A stretch of DNA of 64,000 bases from Brevundimonas sp. (lineage in GTDB: Bacteria; Pseudomonadota; Alphaproteobacteria; Caulobacterales; Caulobacteraceae): positions 1 to 64,000 of the forward strand of contig NZ_JAIXTC010000021.1 in assembly GCF_027484365.1 (NCBI RefSeq), read 5' to 3'. A program made the position numbers and the translations under genes. Shown piece by piece: positions 9,143 through 18,007 of the stretch. The notes below the pieces were generated by a model. That model was not told the origin of the DNA. It searched no databases and was given only the letters and a program-made list of their open reading frames with translations. Within the stretch, counting starts at the first letter, position 1. Each line of letters begins with the position of its first letter.

Positions 9143-9572
9143 CGGAACTTGTGAATAGCTGAGCCGGCGTCCGGCACCTGACCTAGTGCCGTCAGATCAA
9201 CTTCGGCCTGACTTCAGGCAGGCCCCCTCGCCCGCCCATGGCACAGCTGCGTTCCACGCTTGACGTGCCGCTGATCAGAACAGCTTCATCCCTGGTCGGG
9301 AGCCCAAACGCCGCTGCATGCAGCAGGTGCTGTAGTCGGCGGCGGGTGCGGGCAGGAACCGCTGCTCCGGAAGCTGAGACGTGTGAACTCGGCTCCCGCC
9401 GGTGAATCGGTCGATGCGATTTCTCAATCCGGTCGTTTTCTCTGAGCCGACCTGGGTGGTGCAACGCGGTGAGACCGGATGCATCACCGCAAAGACATGG
9501 GTTCCAAATGCGTCACCGCATCTACGCCACCCGAGACTCTGACGGGCCGGCCCGCGGTGGACCTTGTCGCCT
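9143..9572. other. Non-coding or decayed region
   Basis: About 430 bases between the LacI stump and the next gene. Short overlapping minus-strand ORFs (9192-9464, 9275-9487) have no recognisable domain, no good ribosome binding site and no clear neighbours. A short inverted repeat gccgg-cgt-ccggc is near 9163. Given the IS and LacI remnants beside it, decayed sequence is a reasonable reading. Confidence 0.4.
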
Positions 9573-10496
9573 TCAGCGGTTCAGCGGCAATGGCGGCACA
9601 TGGGTTTGAACGACAGCCCGACCCGACGCGATCGACCAGATCTCCCGGTCGGCCGTCCGGTCCCACGCCCAGCCCTGGCCCTCGAACTCGACATTGACGG
9701 TGGCGACATGGCGCAGGACCGACCCGGCCTCTGGCAGGGCGAGGACATACAGTTCCTTGGCGTCGTGCCCCGAAACATACAGCAGCCCGTCGTCGCCCCA
9801 ACCTCCGCCCGAACTGGACGTCGGGGCGAACCGTTCCAGCACCGACGGCGGAAACACCCAGCTTTCCATACGCCGCCACTCGTCGTCGAACTTCACCAGT
9901 GTCGTGGTGGTGTGGTCACGGCCCGGCTGGCCGCCGCGCTGGTCATAGTTGGCGAACAGGGCCCACCAGGCGCCATCCTTGCGGTCGACCCAGGTCAGCG
10001 ACCCGATCTGTTCGCCGAGGCTGATGCTGTCGATGTGGGCCAGGGTGTCCGGATCGAACACCTCGACCGAAGAGACCATCGGCACATGCGGAAAGTTCGA
10101 ATGGCCGCACATCAACCTGCCCTCCAGCACGGCGCAGGCATTGAGATGGATGAACAGGGTCCGGTCGCCCGCCCATTCCGCCAGCTTCGCGCCATCCGAC
10201 TTGGCGTACTTGCCGATACGGGTGTTGACCACGGCATAGAAGACATCGCCTGCCGCCGCTGCGCCCTGGCCCGCCTCCATGATACCGGGATAACGCCGTA
10301 ACTCGACCGAGCCGAACGTCGGCGGGGCCGGCGGTTGCGGGATGGGCCGCTCCTGTTGGCGAGGATAGCTGGCGAGCGGCGGAATCGGCCGTGGTTCGGC
10401 GGGCTGGGCGACCGTCGGGCGGTCCTGGCCGCGCGCGGCAGCGGTGCCCAGGGCGAAGACGGCCAGGGCCGTGGCGGCCAGAATGAGTCTGGGCAT
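9573..10496 (-). CDS. Secreted hypothetical protein, beta-propeller-like
   Basis: About 307 residues. It starts at MPRLILAATALAVFALG (ATG at 10496), preceded by ttggagacgcc; the track start is a TTG overlapping that ribosome binding site. Signal peptide with likely cleavage after AARG, then a Pro-rich linker (residues about 25-60). The rest has repeated beta-type segments with WTRP-like blade motifs (SLTWVDRKDGAWWALFANY, DDGLLYVSGHDAKELYVLALP), suggesting a periplasmic beta-propeller, but I cannot name a family. It is probably transcribed alone, downstream of the phosphodiester glycosidase gene with a 239-base gap. Confidence 0.65.
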   Translation of the reverse strand: MPRLILAATALAVFALGTAAARGQDRPTVAQPAEPRPIPPLASYPRQQERPIPQPPAPPTFGSVELRRYPGIMEAGQGAAAAGDVFYAVVNTRIGKYAKSDGAKLAEWAGDRTLFIHLNACAVLEGRLMCGHSNFPHVPMVSSVEVFDPDTLAHIDSISLGEQIGSLTWVDRKDGAWWALFANYDQRGGQPGRDHTTTTLVKFDDEWRRMESWVFPPSVLERFAPTSSSGGGWGDDGLLYVSGHDAKELYVLALPEAGSVLRHVATVNVEFEGQGWAWDRTADREIWSIASGRAVVQTHVPPLPLNR

Positions 10497-10735
10497 CGGC
10501 GTCTCCAATCCCCTCCCTCGAGGGAAGGCAAGGCTGGGGCGAGAAAGGGGTTCACCGCACCCGCCGGCACCAGCCTGACCCCCACTCTTCAGTACCGCCT
10601 AGGCTCCAGCCGTGACGAGGTCTCGTCAGACTCAGCGCAGTTTCGAGACAGCCTTGCGAACAATTTACAGGCCGCCCGAACGGCGAACGGTTTCAGACCC
10701 GTCCGCTCCGGTTCGTTCAGATCAGGGGAGCCGGC

Positions 10736-11665
10736 TCAGGGCTGGATCGCATCAGAACGCGGACGCGCGCGGACGCCCAGATGATTGGCCGAGGGACGTT
10801 CCCGGCCCGGCACGGCGGTGTGGATCGGACGGTTCAACACAACGGGTCCATTCGCAGACTCGACCACCATGGTCGTGGATCCGCCACCGTCCAGATTGAT
10901 CGCGTCACTGGCTCCCAAAGCGACCAGAATGTCGGTCAGTTCGTCGAGACTGGCGCCTTCGCTGAAACCCGGCTGGCGTCCATCCACGGTCACAAGCCAG
11001 GCGAGCCGACGGCGGGCATCGAGTCCGACGGCGGTCCGGGGGTGACGGGCTGCCCCATAGGCGGCGTCAAAGGACTCATAGGACAGACGCTGGCCGTCCC
11101 TCAGAAGCCGCGGACCGGCCGCCATGGCCTCACGCACCCCCGGGCCGCACTCCTGGCCATCCCGGATCACCACCTCGGCCTCACGCCAGATACACAGGAT
11201 GGCGTTGACCCGCCGGTCGAGGTCCGTTTCGATCGGGGACACAACCCGCCCGTCATGGATCGCGGCCCCGGAGACATCCGTCCCCTGACCCGGTTGGGGG
11301 ATATAGTCATCTCCTCCGGGCGAGCCCCCTGCGAAGGGCAGGAAGTAGCCTCCATTGACGGCCGCCTGCCAGTCCTGGGCCATGAGCGCCTCGGATGTTT
11401 TCAGCGCCCGGTATTCGTGGCCATCGCTGGAATCGCCAGGGGTGACAATCAGCGACACGCCCGGAGCCGTCAGGTCGATCTGGAGCACCTGTATCGCCAT
11501 CGGGACCGGCCCTGGCGCAGGCAGGGTCCGATGTGACACGCCATCAAACAGGGCGACCCAGGGCGCAGGATCCGGATGGGCCATCGAGAGGGTGCCGCAC
11601 GCAGAGATGGCGCAGGATGCAGCGGCAATAATGGCTCTCGCAAGAATGGTGGACGAACTAATCAT
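10736..11665 (-). CDS. NAGPA-type phosphodiester glycosidase family lipoprotein
   Basis: About 309 residues. I choose the ATG at 11665 (MISSSTILAR), preceded by gaggatgta; the track GTG start is 10 codons earlier. The leader ends in a lipobox-like CAISAC, predicting an outer-membrane or periplasmic lipoprotein. The body has the NAGPA (phosphodiester alpha-GlcNAcase) family pattern: AAVNGGYFLPF, RTAVGLDARRRLAWLVTVDGR and, near the end, DAINLDGGGSTTMVV, the most diagnostic motif. The family hydrolyses sugar-1-phosphodiesters, in bacteria probably in cell-surface glycans. It is divergent from a carbohydrate-type TonB receptor, suggesting uptake and trimming of an oligosaccharide phosphodiester; that coupling is inference. 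Confidence 0.82.
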   Translation of the reverse strand: MISSSTILARAIIAAASCAISACGTLSMAHPDPAPWVALFDGVSHRTLPAPGPVPMAIQVLQIDLTAPGVSLIVTPGDSSDGHEYRALKTSEALMAQDWQAAVNGGYFLPFAGGSPGGDDYIPQPGQGTDVSGAAIHDGRVVSPIETDLDRRVNAILCIWREAEVVIRDGQECGPGVREAMAAGPRLLRDGQRLSYESFDAAYGAARHPRTAVGLDARRRLAWLVTVDGRQPGFSEGASLDELTDILVALGASDAINLDGGGSTTMVVESANGPVVLNRPIHTAVPGRERPSANHLGVRARPRSDAIQP

Positions 11666-11916
11666 TACATCCTCAGTATTCAGACCAATATTCACAGGAT
11701 CGCAGCATCACAGGATTCTGGACGCTCCTTCTATTGCTTCTGACGCTGCCTGTCTCGGCCTGCCCGTGCAACGCCTATGTCTATTCGTAAAAAATTCGTT
11801 AACTCACTATCTAAACTTCTCCTAACGGATGCGCCGTTGTTGTCAGTCGCTGCGACGACATCGCCCCGACGCAGGCGCCTTGCTGAACAGCGCAAGCCTG
11901 CAGGGGGAATATTTCC
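11666..11916. promoter_or_regulatory. Divergent promoter region between NAGPA-like gene and TonB receptor
   Basis: 251 bases, with an A/T-rich core at about 11775-11825. Within it attcgt occurs twice (11783-11788 and 11794-11799), a direct repeat spaced 11 bp, one helical turn, next to a TTAACTCACTATC stretch. This may be an activator or repressor site for one or both divergent genes; no regulator gene lies nearby. Confidence 0.3.
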
Positions 11917-14469
11917 ATGACGTCTTCGCTTCGCGCCCTCCTCATGCTGATGAGCAGCTCGATCGCCTTGTCGGCTGTTGCCGGACAGGCCTTTGCGCAG
12001 TCGGCCGCCGCCGACCAGCATGCCACTGACGTCGAGGAGATCGTCGTTGTCGGCTATCGCGCCCAGAACGCACAGGCGATCCTTGCGCGTCGTCAGGATG
12101 AGCGGATCGCCGACTATCTCGCGGCCGACGATATCGGCAGCCAGCCCGACTACAACATCTCCGATGCGATCCGTCGCCTGCCCGGCGTCCAGACGGTGTT
12201 CGATGAAGACGAAGGCAAATTCGTCTCGATCCGCGGCCTTAACCCCAGCTACACCCTGGGTGCCTTCGATGGGGCGACCCTGGCGACCTCCGAACGCTCG
12301 AACCGCCAACTGAACATGGAGGCAATCCCCTCCGGTGCGATCCGCCAGGTCGTGGTCACCAAGTCCCGGACGCCCGATGTCGACGGCAATGCGATCGGCG
12401 GCACGCTGAACCTGATCACGCGCTCCCCGTTCGATTCGCCGGGCTTCTATCTCGCAGGCACAGCCTCGGGCGGCATCTCCTCCGACACCGTCGTCCCGGG
12501 TGAAGGTTTTGGCCGCGACTATGACGATGCGCCGAACTGGCGCTTCGATGCGACCATGTCGCAACGTTTTGGCAGCAGCGGCGAATTCGGCGTCCTTCTC
12601 GGCCTCAACTATCTTCAGCGCAACCGCGACCAGGAAAGGCTCCTGCCGCAGCAGGTCCAGCCCTCCATTTCCGCGACTCCGACGCCCGTGGGGGCCCCGG
12701 CGGCTGCGGCGGCCCAGACGGATTTGCTGTGGTCGACCTATCCGAACACCATTGAACGGCTCGGCGGCATCCTGAAGCTGGAATGGGAGCCGATGTCCGG
12801 CCTGCGGACGGGCGTTTCGTTCGTTCACTACGTCCAGAACGACAACGAGCTGCGCCATTCGCAGCGACTGCGCAACGGGACCGGCGGCAACGCCAGCTTC
12901 GTCCGTTTCAACGATTTTCCGCTCGAGAAGCCCACCACGGTGGGCCAGTTCTTCATCGACTGGACCCCGGACGAGGATCAGACCCTGGCCTTCCGGGCCT
13001 CCTATTCCGAAGCCCAATTCCTGGAAGCGTCCAACCAGCTTCAGTTCAACCTGACGGGTCCTGCGGCGACGTTCGATGTGGGCCTCCAGGGCCGGGTGCC
13101 GGTCGCGACCAACCTTGACCCACGCCTTTCGAACCCGGCCAGCTACACCCTGCTGAACAACGCCTTCACGCCCTATGAGGACGACAGCGACGAATATGTC
13201 CGCGAAGTCGCCTTCGACTACGGCCGCAATACCGAGCGCGGCGACATGGGTCTGGGGATTGGCCTCGGCGCCAAGGTCCGCGAGATCATCCGCGACAACG
13301 ACTCGACCACCTGGAACTGGGTCTATACAGGCGCGCCCCTGTCGCTCGGCCAGTTCGCGGTCCCGACGAACTACAGGCCGCCGTTCGGCAGCTTCAACCA
13401 GATCTTCATCGACTTCGACGCCTTCAACGCCTTCTTCAACAGCAATCGCGCCAGTTTCACGGGCGGGCGCAACGAGAACCGGCAGGCCGACTGGCTGTTT
13501 GAAGAGGACGTCACCGCCCTCTACGGCCTCGTGCGCCACGCAGGCTCGCGTCACACCCTGATCCTCGGCGGTCGCTACGAGGACACGGAAACCTCGGTCG
13601 AACGCAACCGCACCCAGGGCACGGCCCAGTCGCGCGTGACCCGTGACGGCCAATACGACCACTTCCTCCCGTCGATCACCCTCCTTTATGATCTCACGGA
13701 CTCACTGCGACTGCGCGCAGGCGCGGCCCGCGCGGTGGGACGCCCCAACCCCAGCCAGCTCGCCTCGGGCGAAACCGTCAATCAGACCACCGGGGCCATC
13801 AACCGTGGCAACCCGGACCTGCTCGCCCGCGAAGGCGACAGCTATGAAGCCTCTCTGGAATACTACATGCCCGGCAATGTCGGCGTGTTCTCGGTCGGCG
13901 TCTTCCGCAAGGAGATCAAGAACGAGATCGTCACCCGTCTGACCGTCGCCGGCGGCCCCAACGGCGAGGACGTGACGCAGCCCGTCAATGCCACAAGGGC
14001 AGACGTCCAGGGCCTCGAGCTCAACGCCGTCATCAACAACCTGCCCCTGCCGGGCTGGTTGTCGAACTTCGGCGTGTCTGCCAACGCCTCCTTCATCGAC
14101 GGCAGTTTCGATACGGGCGGCGCGCGCGGCACGGTCGACGTGCTGCAAGGCCAGGCCGACACCCTCGCCAATCTCGCCCTCTTCTATGAGCAGGGTCCGT
14201 TCCGTGCCCGCGCCGCCTACGCCTATGTCGGCGAAGCCTTCACCAGTGTCAGCGCGACCGACCTGACCGGTGTGACGGATCGCTATGACGCGGCGACCAG
14301 CACCCTGGACCTCCAGGCGCGCTATACGATCAATGATCGCTTCGAACTGATCGGAGAGGTTCGCAACGCGACCAACGAAGAAAAGATCAACTACACCGGA
14401 AACGACATCTATCGGGACGTGTCCTTCTACGGGCGTCAGTTCTGGATCGGCACCACGTTCGGGTTCTAG
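11917..14469 (+). CDS. TonB-dependent receptor, Caulobacter/Xanthomonas carbohydrate type
   Basis: 850 residues. Signal peptide with cleavage after AGQAFAQ, then a TonB-box-like EEIVVVGYRA. The plug domain (about 45-170) has the features of the TonB-Xanth-Caul subfamily: ISDAIRRLPGVQTVFDEDEGKFVSIRGL and DGNAIGGTLNLITRSPF. The rest is a 22-strand barrel ending in the outer-membrane signature RQFWIGTTFGF with a terminal Phe. It imports a large solute across the outer membrane using TonB energy; the subfamily commonly handles plant or bacterial oligosaccharides. The ATG at 11917 follows gcaggggga. It is divergent from the NAGPA-type lipoprotein. The long minus-strand ORFs 11731-13662 and 13702-14733 are shadows. 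Confidence 0.9.
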   Translation: MTSSLRALLMLMSSSIALSAVAGQAFAQSAAADQHATDVEEIVVVGYRAQNAQAILARRQDERIADYLAADDIGSQPDYNISDAIRRLPGVQTVFDEDEGKFVSIRGLNPSYTLGAFDGATLATSERSNRQLNMEAIPSGAIRQVVVTKSRTPDVDGNAIGGTLNLITRSPFDSPGFYLAGTASGGISSDTVVPGEGFGRDYDDAPNWRFDATMSQRFGSSGEFGVLLGLNYLQRNRDQERLLPQQVQPSISATPTPVGAPAAAAAQTDLLWSTYPNTIERLGGILKLEWEPMSGLRTGVSFVHYVQNDNELRHSQRLRNGTGGNASFVRFNDFPLEKPTTVGQFFIDWTPDEDQTLAFRASYSEAQFLEASNQLQFNLTGPAATFDVGLQGRVPVATNLDPRLSNPASYTLLNNAFTPYEDDSDEYVREVAFDYGRNTERGDMGLGIGLGAKVREIIRDNDSTTWNWVYTGAPLSLGQFAVPTNYRPPFGSFNQIFIDFDAFNAFFNSNRASFTGGRNENRQADWLFEEDVTALYGLVRHAGSRHTLILGGRYEDTETSVERNRTQGTAQSRVTRDGQYDHFLPSITLLYDLTDSLRLRAGAARAVGRPNPSQLASGETVNQTTGAINRGNPDLLAREGDSYEASLEYYMPGNVGVFSVGVFRKEIKNEIVTRLTVAGGPNGEDVTQPVNATRADVQGLELNAVINNLPLPGWLSNFGVSANASFIDGSFDTGGARGTVDVLQGQADTLANLALFYEQGPFRARAAYAYVGEAFTSVSATDLTGVTDRYDAATSTLDLQARYTINDRFELIGEVRNATNEEKINYTGNDIYRDVSFYGRQFWIGTTFGF

Positions 14470-14574
14470 GCCGCGCAAGCGTTGGCAACTGGGCTCCGGG
14501 CCGGGCTGGAGGGTTCGGTCAGGACAACCTCGCCAAACTGAAGTGGCCCTGACGTGACACGGTTGCAGGCAACC

Positions 14575-14594
14575 ACGGCCGCCGAGGCGGCCGT
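14575..14594. terminator. Perfect GC-rich inverted repeat between convergent genes
   Basis: acggccgc-cgag-gcggccgt forms an 8-bp stem with a 4-nt loop in the gap between the convergent TonB receptor and molybdopterin oxidoreductase genes. There is no T-run on either side, so it is a weak or factor-assisted terminator at best. Confidence 0.35.
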
Positions 14595-14683
14595 CGCTGG
14601 TGCTCGTCCCGGGATCGACCTGCTGGTTATGCAGCAGGCGCGTCAGCAGGCTCAATGTGGCACCGGTGTCCCTCCGCGGCCCC

Positions 14684-15454
14684 TCAGATTCCGGCGTACC
14701 ACTCGTATCCGCGATCGGGCCAATAGCCCCCATTGCCGCCCTGGATGTCGGCGAAGCTGGCGACCGCCTCGATCCGACGGATGTATTTGGCCTGTTTGTA
14801 GCCCAGCTGCCGCTCGACCCGCAGCCTCAGCGGCGCCCCGTGGGGCACGCCCAGAACCTCACCGTTCATGTCATAGGCCAGAAGGGTCTGGGGGTGGCGG
14901 GCGTCGACCAGGTCGATGCTCTCGTAATAGCGCGGCCCGTCCTCCGTCTGGGTCAGGGCGTCGAAACAGTGGAAGACGATGTATTTCGCCTCGGGCTTCA
15001 GCCCCGCCTCGTCGAGCAGGGTCTCCAGCCGGACCCCAGTCCACTGGCCGATCGCCGTCCAGCCTTCCACGCAGTCATGCTTGGTGATCTGGGTCCTCGC
15101 AGGGCGCGTGCGCAACTCGGCCAGCGACAGCGACAGGGGCCGTTCGACCAGTCCGCCGATCTCCAGCCGGTAGTCGGCGAAATCCGCGTCCCTCAGCGCC
15201 ACATAGTCCGACGCTGCCGGATCGATCGATCCGTTCGGCTTGAAGTCCGGACTGATCTCGGAGACGTCGTATTCGGGCGCCAGGGCCTCGCGTGGCACCA
15301 GCAGACGCTGGGACCGGCGCGTCAGCGCCTCGGCGGACACCTTCAGCCGCTCACTGAACGACACGCCGCGTTCGCAGGCGGCAAGGGCCATCACGCCGGC
15401 GGTCGCCAGGACCCGACCCAGCCAGGTTCGACGGTTCATCGCAGGCGCGCTCAT
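14684..15454 (-). CDS. Molybdopterin-dependent oxidoreductase (sulfite oxidase/MsrP-like fold), exported
   Basis: 256 residues. The N-terminus NRRTWLGRVLATAGVMALAACE combines a twin-arginine start with a lipobox-like cysteine, predicting Tat export and possible lipidation. The body has the oxidoreductase molybdopterin-binding domain: LEIGGLVERPLSLSLAEL, the cofactor cysteine in ITKHDCVEGWTAIGQWTG, and HGAPLRLRVERQLGYKQAKYI. The ATG overlaps the stop of the upstream cytochrome b gene (ATGA), so the two form a membrane-linked redox pair, analogous to MsrP-MsrQ but with an unrelated cytochrome partner. Its electron acceptor or substrate is unknown; sulfite, sulfoxides and other oxyanions are family possibilities. 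The molybdate and Moco genes lie directly next door. Confidence 0.85.
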   Translation of the reverse strand: MSAPAMNRRTWLGRVLATAGVMALAACERGVSFSERLKVSAEALTRRSQRLLVPREALAPEYDVSEISPDFKPNGSIDPAASDYVALRDADFADYRLEIGGLVERPLSLSLAELRTRPARTQITKHDCVEGWTAIGQWTGVRLETLLDEAGLKPEAKYIVFHCFDALTQTEDGPRYYESIDLVDARHPQTLLAYDMNGEVLGVPHGAPLRLRVERQLGYKQAKYIRRIEAVASFADIQGGNGGYWPDRGYEWYAGI

Positions 15455-16242
15455 TTGGGTTCTCCATCAGCGGGAGTGGTCGGCTCGAGCACGAACCAGC
15501 CTGTGATCATAGCCCGCATGTTGTTGTAGAACCCGGTCCAGATCACCAGGCCCACGTGGATGACGATGAAGCCCACGATCAGTCCTGCCGAGATGAAATG
15601 CAGCGTCCGCGCCGACTGCCGTCCGCCCATGATCTCCAGAAGAATGCCGCCGATCGCGTTGAAGCCCGGCGACATCGAAAGGCCCGTGATCAGCATCATG
15701 GGAAGGATCACGAGGATCATCGTCACATAGGTCAGCTTCTGGATGACGTTGTAGGTCCGGGCTTCCTCATCCTTCGGGAAGTGAAACCGGGCGTGTTCCT
15801 TCACCGAAGGCCAGAACCCCTTCAGGTCCATTCCGGTCGGCCAGAGCCGCCGCCCGAACCGGCGGGTGATGAAGCCATAGGCGAGGTAGATCAGACCGTT
15901 GATGACAAACAACCAGGCAAAGAAGAAGTGCCAGTGCCGCGCTTCCGCCAAGTTGCGGCCCTGCGGGATCAGAAGCCAGTTCGGGATCGTGGGAATGCTC
16001 AGCCACGGGTCGGCAAAGTTGGTGCGCACGCCCCAGTCGAGATGAGGGTGGGCAAGCAGGATGTTCAGCCCGCTCATGATCAACACCACGACGGCCACGA
16101 CGTTCAGCCAGTGGCTGATCCGGACCAGCACAGGGTGGCGCCAGGTGTCGGTGCGTCCGCCGGGCAGGGGCCGGTCTGCAGGTCCCGGGCTCGGCATCTC
16201 CGGAGCCTCGCCCCCGGCCTCATCGAATGGACGGTCAGTCAT
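15451..16242 (-). CDS. Cytochrome b/b6-domain membrane protein, redox partner of the molybdoenzyme
   Basis: 263 residues with four to five membrane helices. Haem-ligand candidates are in VRISHWLNVVAVVVLIMSG, RHWHFFFAWLFVINGLIYL and RTLHFISAGLIVGFIVIHVGLV, typical of the cytochrome b561/Ni-hydrogenase b-type (thiosulfate reductase cytochrome b) family. The N-terminal 45 residues are Pro-rich and hydrophilic, probably cytoplasmic. It would pass electrons between the quinone pool and the periplasmic molybdoenzyme encoded immediately downstream (4-base overlap). Confidence 0.85.
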   Translation of the reverse strand: MTDRPFDEAGGEAPEMPSPGPADRPLPGGRTDTWRHPVLVRISHWLNVVAVVVLIMSGLNILLAHPHLDWGVRTNFADPWLSIPTIPNWLLIPQGRNLAEARHWHFFFAWLFVINGLIYLAYGFITRRFGRRLWPTGMDLKGFWPSVKEHARFHFPKDEEARTYNVIQKLTYVTMILVILPMMLITGLSMSPGFNAIGGILLEIMGGRQSARTLHFISAGLIVGFIVIHVGLVIWTGFYNNMRAMITGWFVLEPTTPADGEPK

Positions 16243-16655
16243 GCAGTTCCCCCCGACAGCCTGCGGACGGTCTCACGATCCGACCGGCGCGCAAACCGCC
16301 ATTTCCGGTGGTTTCGATCCAGCGGGCAGAAAGGTTACACGGTCGCCTGGTCGGGCAGACTGAAAGATCACCCGCGGCCGCCTCAGGCGGGCATCCTGCG
16401 GTCGCTTGTCGGTTTTCGGCTGGCAGGCCGGAAGGGCTCTCCTTCAGACGAACGCCGACGATCCTGCCGTCGTTCTCCGGACGGTTGCCCATACCGCCGG
16501 AGATCATCCGCCGGCTGCAAGGCCCCCCTGATTCCTGGTCCGGCCGCGCCGCGCTTCAGAACGAGGCGACGCGCCTTCACCGACCGGCTGCTCCCTGTCC
16601 TCTGCCGCGCTGTCGGCCTCGTGCGCCTGTCCGGGGGCCATTGTCGTTATCGAAG
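16243..16655. other. Intergenic region upstream of the cytochrome b/molybdoenzyme operon
   Basis: About 410 bases between the end of modC and the start of the cytochrome b gene, both on the minus strand. It should carry the operon promoter. The short ORFs here are GC-biased frame noise with no family resemblance. I looked for a Moco riboswitch and saw no convincing match. Confidence 0.4.
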
Positions 16656-17303
16656 TCAGTCTGAATCGAGCGGCCGATCGATCCGGCCATCGACCATCAC
16701 GACCCGATCATCCGCGAGGCGATCGGCGTCGCGCGGGTCGTGCGAGACCAGCAGCATCGGAAGGGCGGTCTCGTCGCGCAGGACGGCCAGCCAGGGGAGA
16801 AGTTCGTCCCGCCGGGGCCCGTCAAGACCTGCGAACGGCTCGTCCAGCAGCAGCAGGCGCGGATCCGACGCCAGGGCCCGGGCGATGGCCACCCGCCGCG
16901 CCTCTCCGCCTGAGAGGTTGCGTGTCCAACGCCCCAACAAAGGTTCAAGCCCCAGCAGGCGCAGTATGGGCGCAATATGGATGGGACGCCCGGCGAAGCG
17001 GCACCCGTAGTCGATGTTTTCCGCCACGGTCAGATGCGGAAACAGGCGTGCATCCTGAAACACGTAACCGATCCTGCGCCTATGGGGAGGCGGCATCTGA
17101 CCCGATCCGGCGTCCAGGATGGTCTCTCCGTCGACCACGAACCGGCCGGTCTCGACCGGAATCAGTCCGGCGATCGCGTGCAAAAGGGTGGTCTTGCCGG
17201 CCCCCGACGCGCCTTCCACCGCCACGATCCGCGCAGCGCTTTCGAACCGCGCCTGGATGCGAAAATCGCCCCGGGTCGCGACGATCTCACACCGGATGGT
17301 CAC
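16656..17303 (-). CDS. modC: Molybdate ABC transporter ATP-binding protein, short form
   Basis: 215 residues, starting at a GTG at 17303 that overlaps the modB stop (GTGA); the longer track start lies in modB in another frame. Walker A is GASGAGKTTL, the Q-loop GYVFQDARLFPHLTV, the ABC signature NLSGGEARRVAIARAL, Walker B RLLLLDEPFAGLD and the switch histidine SHD. It energises molybdate import with ModB and ModA. The usual C-terminal TOBE/MOP molybdate-binding domain (about 130 residues) is absent: the protein ends after the nucleotide-binding domain. Last gene of modA-modE-modB-modC. Confidence 0.9.
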   Translation of the reverse strand: MTIRCEIVATRGDFRIQARFESAARIVAVEGASGAGKTTLLHAIAGLIPVETGRFVVDGETILDAGSGQMPPPHRRRIGYVFQDARLFPHLTVAENIDYGCRFAGRPIHIAPILRLLGLEPLLGRWTRNLSGGEARRVAIARALASDPRLLLLDEPFAGLDGPRRDELLPWLAVLRDETALPMLLVSHDPRDADRLADDRVVMVDGRIDRPLDSD

Positions 17304-18007
17304 ATCACTGCGCTCCGTCGCAACAGGCGGCGATTGACCCATTCCGTCGCCAGCAGGGCGGCCACACAGACAATGACCGACAGAAGCGCCAGCCGCAGAG
17401 CCGTCGCCTCCCCGTCGACCCGCTGCAGCACGGCATAGATGGCGACCGGAAGGGTGCGCGTCTCGCCCGGGATGGCCCCGACAAAGGTGACCGTGGCCCC
17501 AAACTCTCCGAACGCCCGCGCAAAACCCAGCAGGCCGCCCGCGATCAGCCCCGGCAGCGCCAGCGGAAGGGTGACCGTGGCCAGCACCCAGTGGGGCGGT
17601 GCCCCAAGTGTCGCCGCGGCCTGTTCCACGCCCCGGTCGATGCTCTCGATCGCCTGACGGATCGGTCGCACCATCAGCGGCAGGGCCATCACCGAAGCCG
17701 CCAGGGCCGCCCCCGTCCAGCTGAATGACAGGCTGATCCCGAAGGTCTCCGACAGCCACCGACCGACTGGTCCGCGCGCCCCGAACAACAGGAGCAGCCC
17801 AAGCCCGGTCACCACCGGCGGCAGCACCAGAGGCAGATTGACCAATGCCTCCAGGATCCAGCGTCCGGGAAATTTCCCCCGCGCCAGTACCAGAGCCAAT
17901 CCGGCGGCGACCGGCAGGGTCGCGATCGTGGCCACCGCCCCGACCCGCAACGATAGAACCAGCGCCTCGATCTCGAACGCGGTCAGGGGCGCGAACAGGT
18001 CACTCAT
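17300..18007 (-). CDS. modB: Molybdate ABC transporter permease
   Basis: 235 residues starting with MSDLFAPLTAFEIEALVLSLR (ATG at 18007); the 45 extra residues of the track ORF belong to modE in another frame. It has about five membrane helices and the ABC permease EAA loop (EQAAATLGAPPHWVLATVTLPLALPGLIAG), then AFARAFGEFGATVTFVGAIPGETRT, a ModB hallmark. It forms the inner-membrane channel for molybdate. The start overlaps the end of modE by 8 bases and the stop overlaps modC, indicating a tight operon. Confidence 0.93.
   Translation of the reverse strand: MSDLFAPLTAFEIEALVLSLRVGAVATIATLPVAAGLALVLARGKFPGRWILEALVNLPLVLPPVVTGLGLLLLFGARGPVGRWLSETFGISLSFSWTGAALAASVMALPLMVRPIRQAIESIDRGVEQAAATLGAPPHWVLATVTLPLALPGLIAGGLLGFARAFGEFGATVTFVGAIPGETRTLPVAIYAVLQRVDGEATALRLALLSVIVCVAALLATEWVNRRLLRRSAVM

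Noticed and set aside
9192-9487. Minus-strand ORFs that might be a transposase remnant
   Set aside because: No helix-turn-helix, DDE motif or inverted repeat could be recognised; left as non-coding.
11731-13662. 643-residue minus-strand ORF, and 13702-14733
   Set aside because: Antisense to the TonB receptor, which has signal peptide, plug and barrel signatures; high-GC third-position bias produces such long shadows.
16243-16655. Moco riboswitch upstream of the cytochrome b/molybdoenzyme operon
   Set aside because: No recognisable conserved loops or stem order could be traced by eye.
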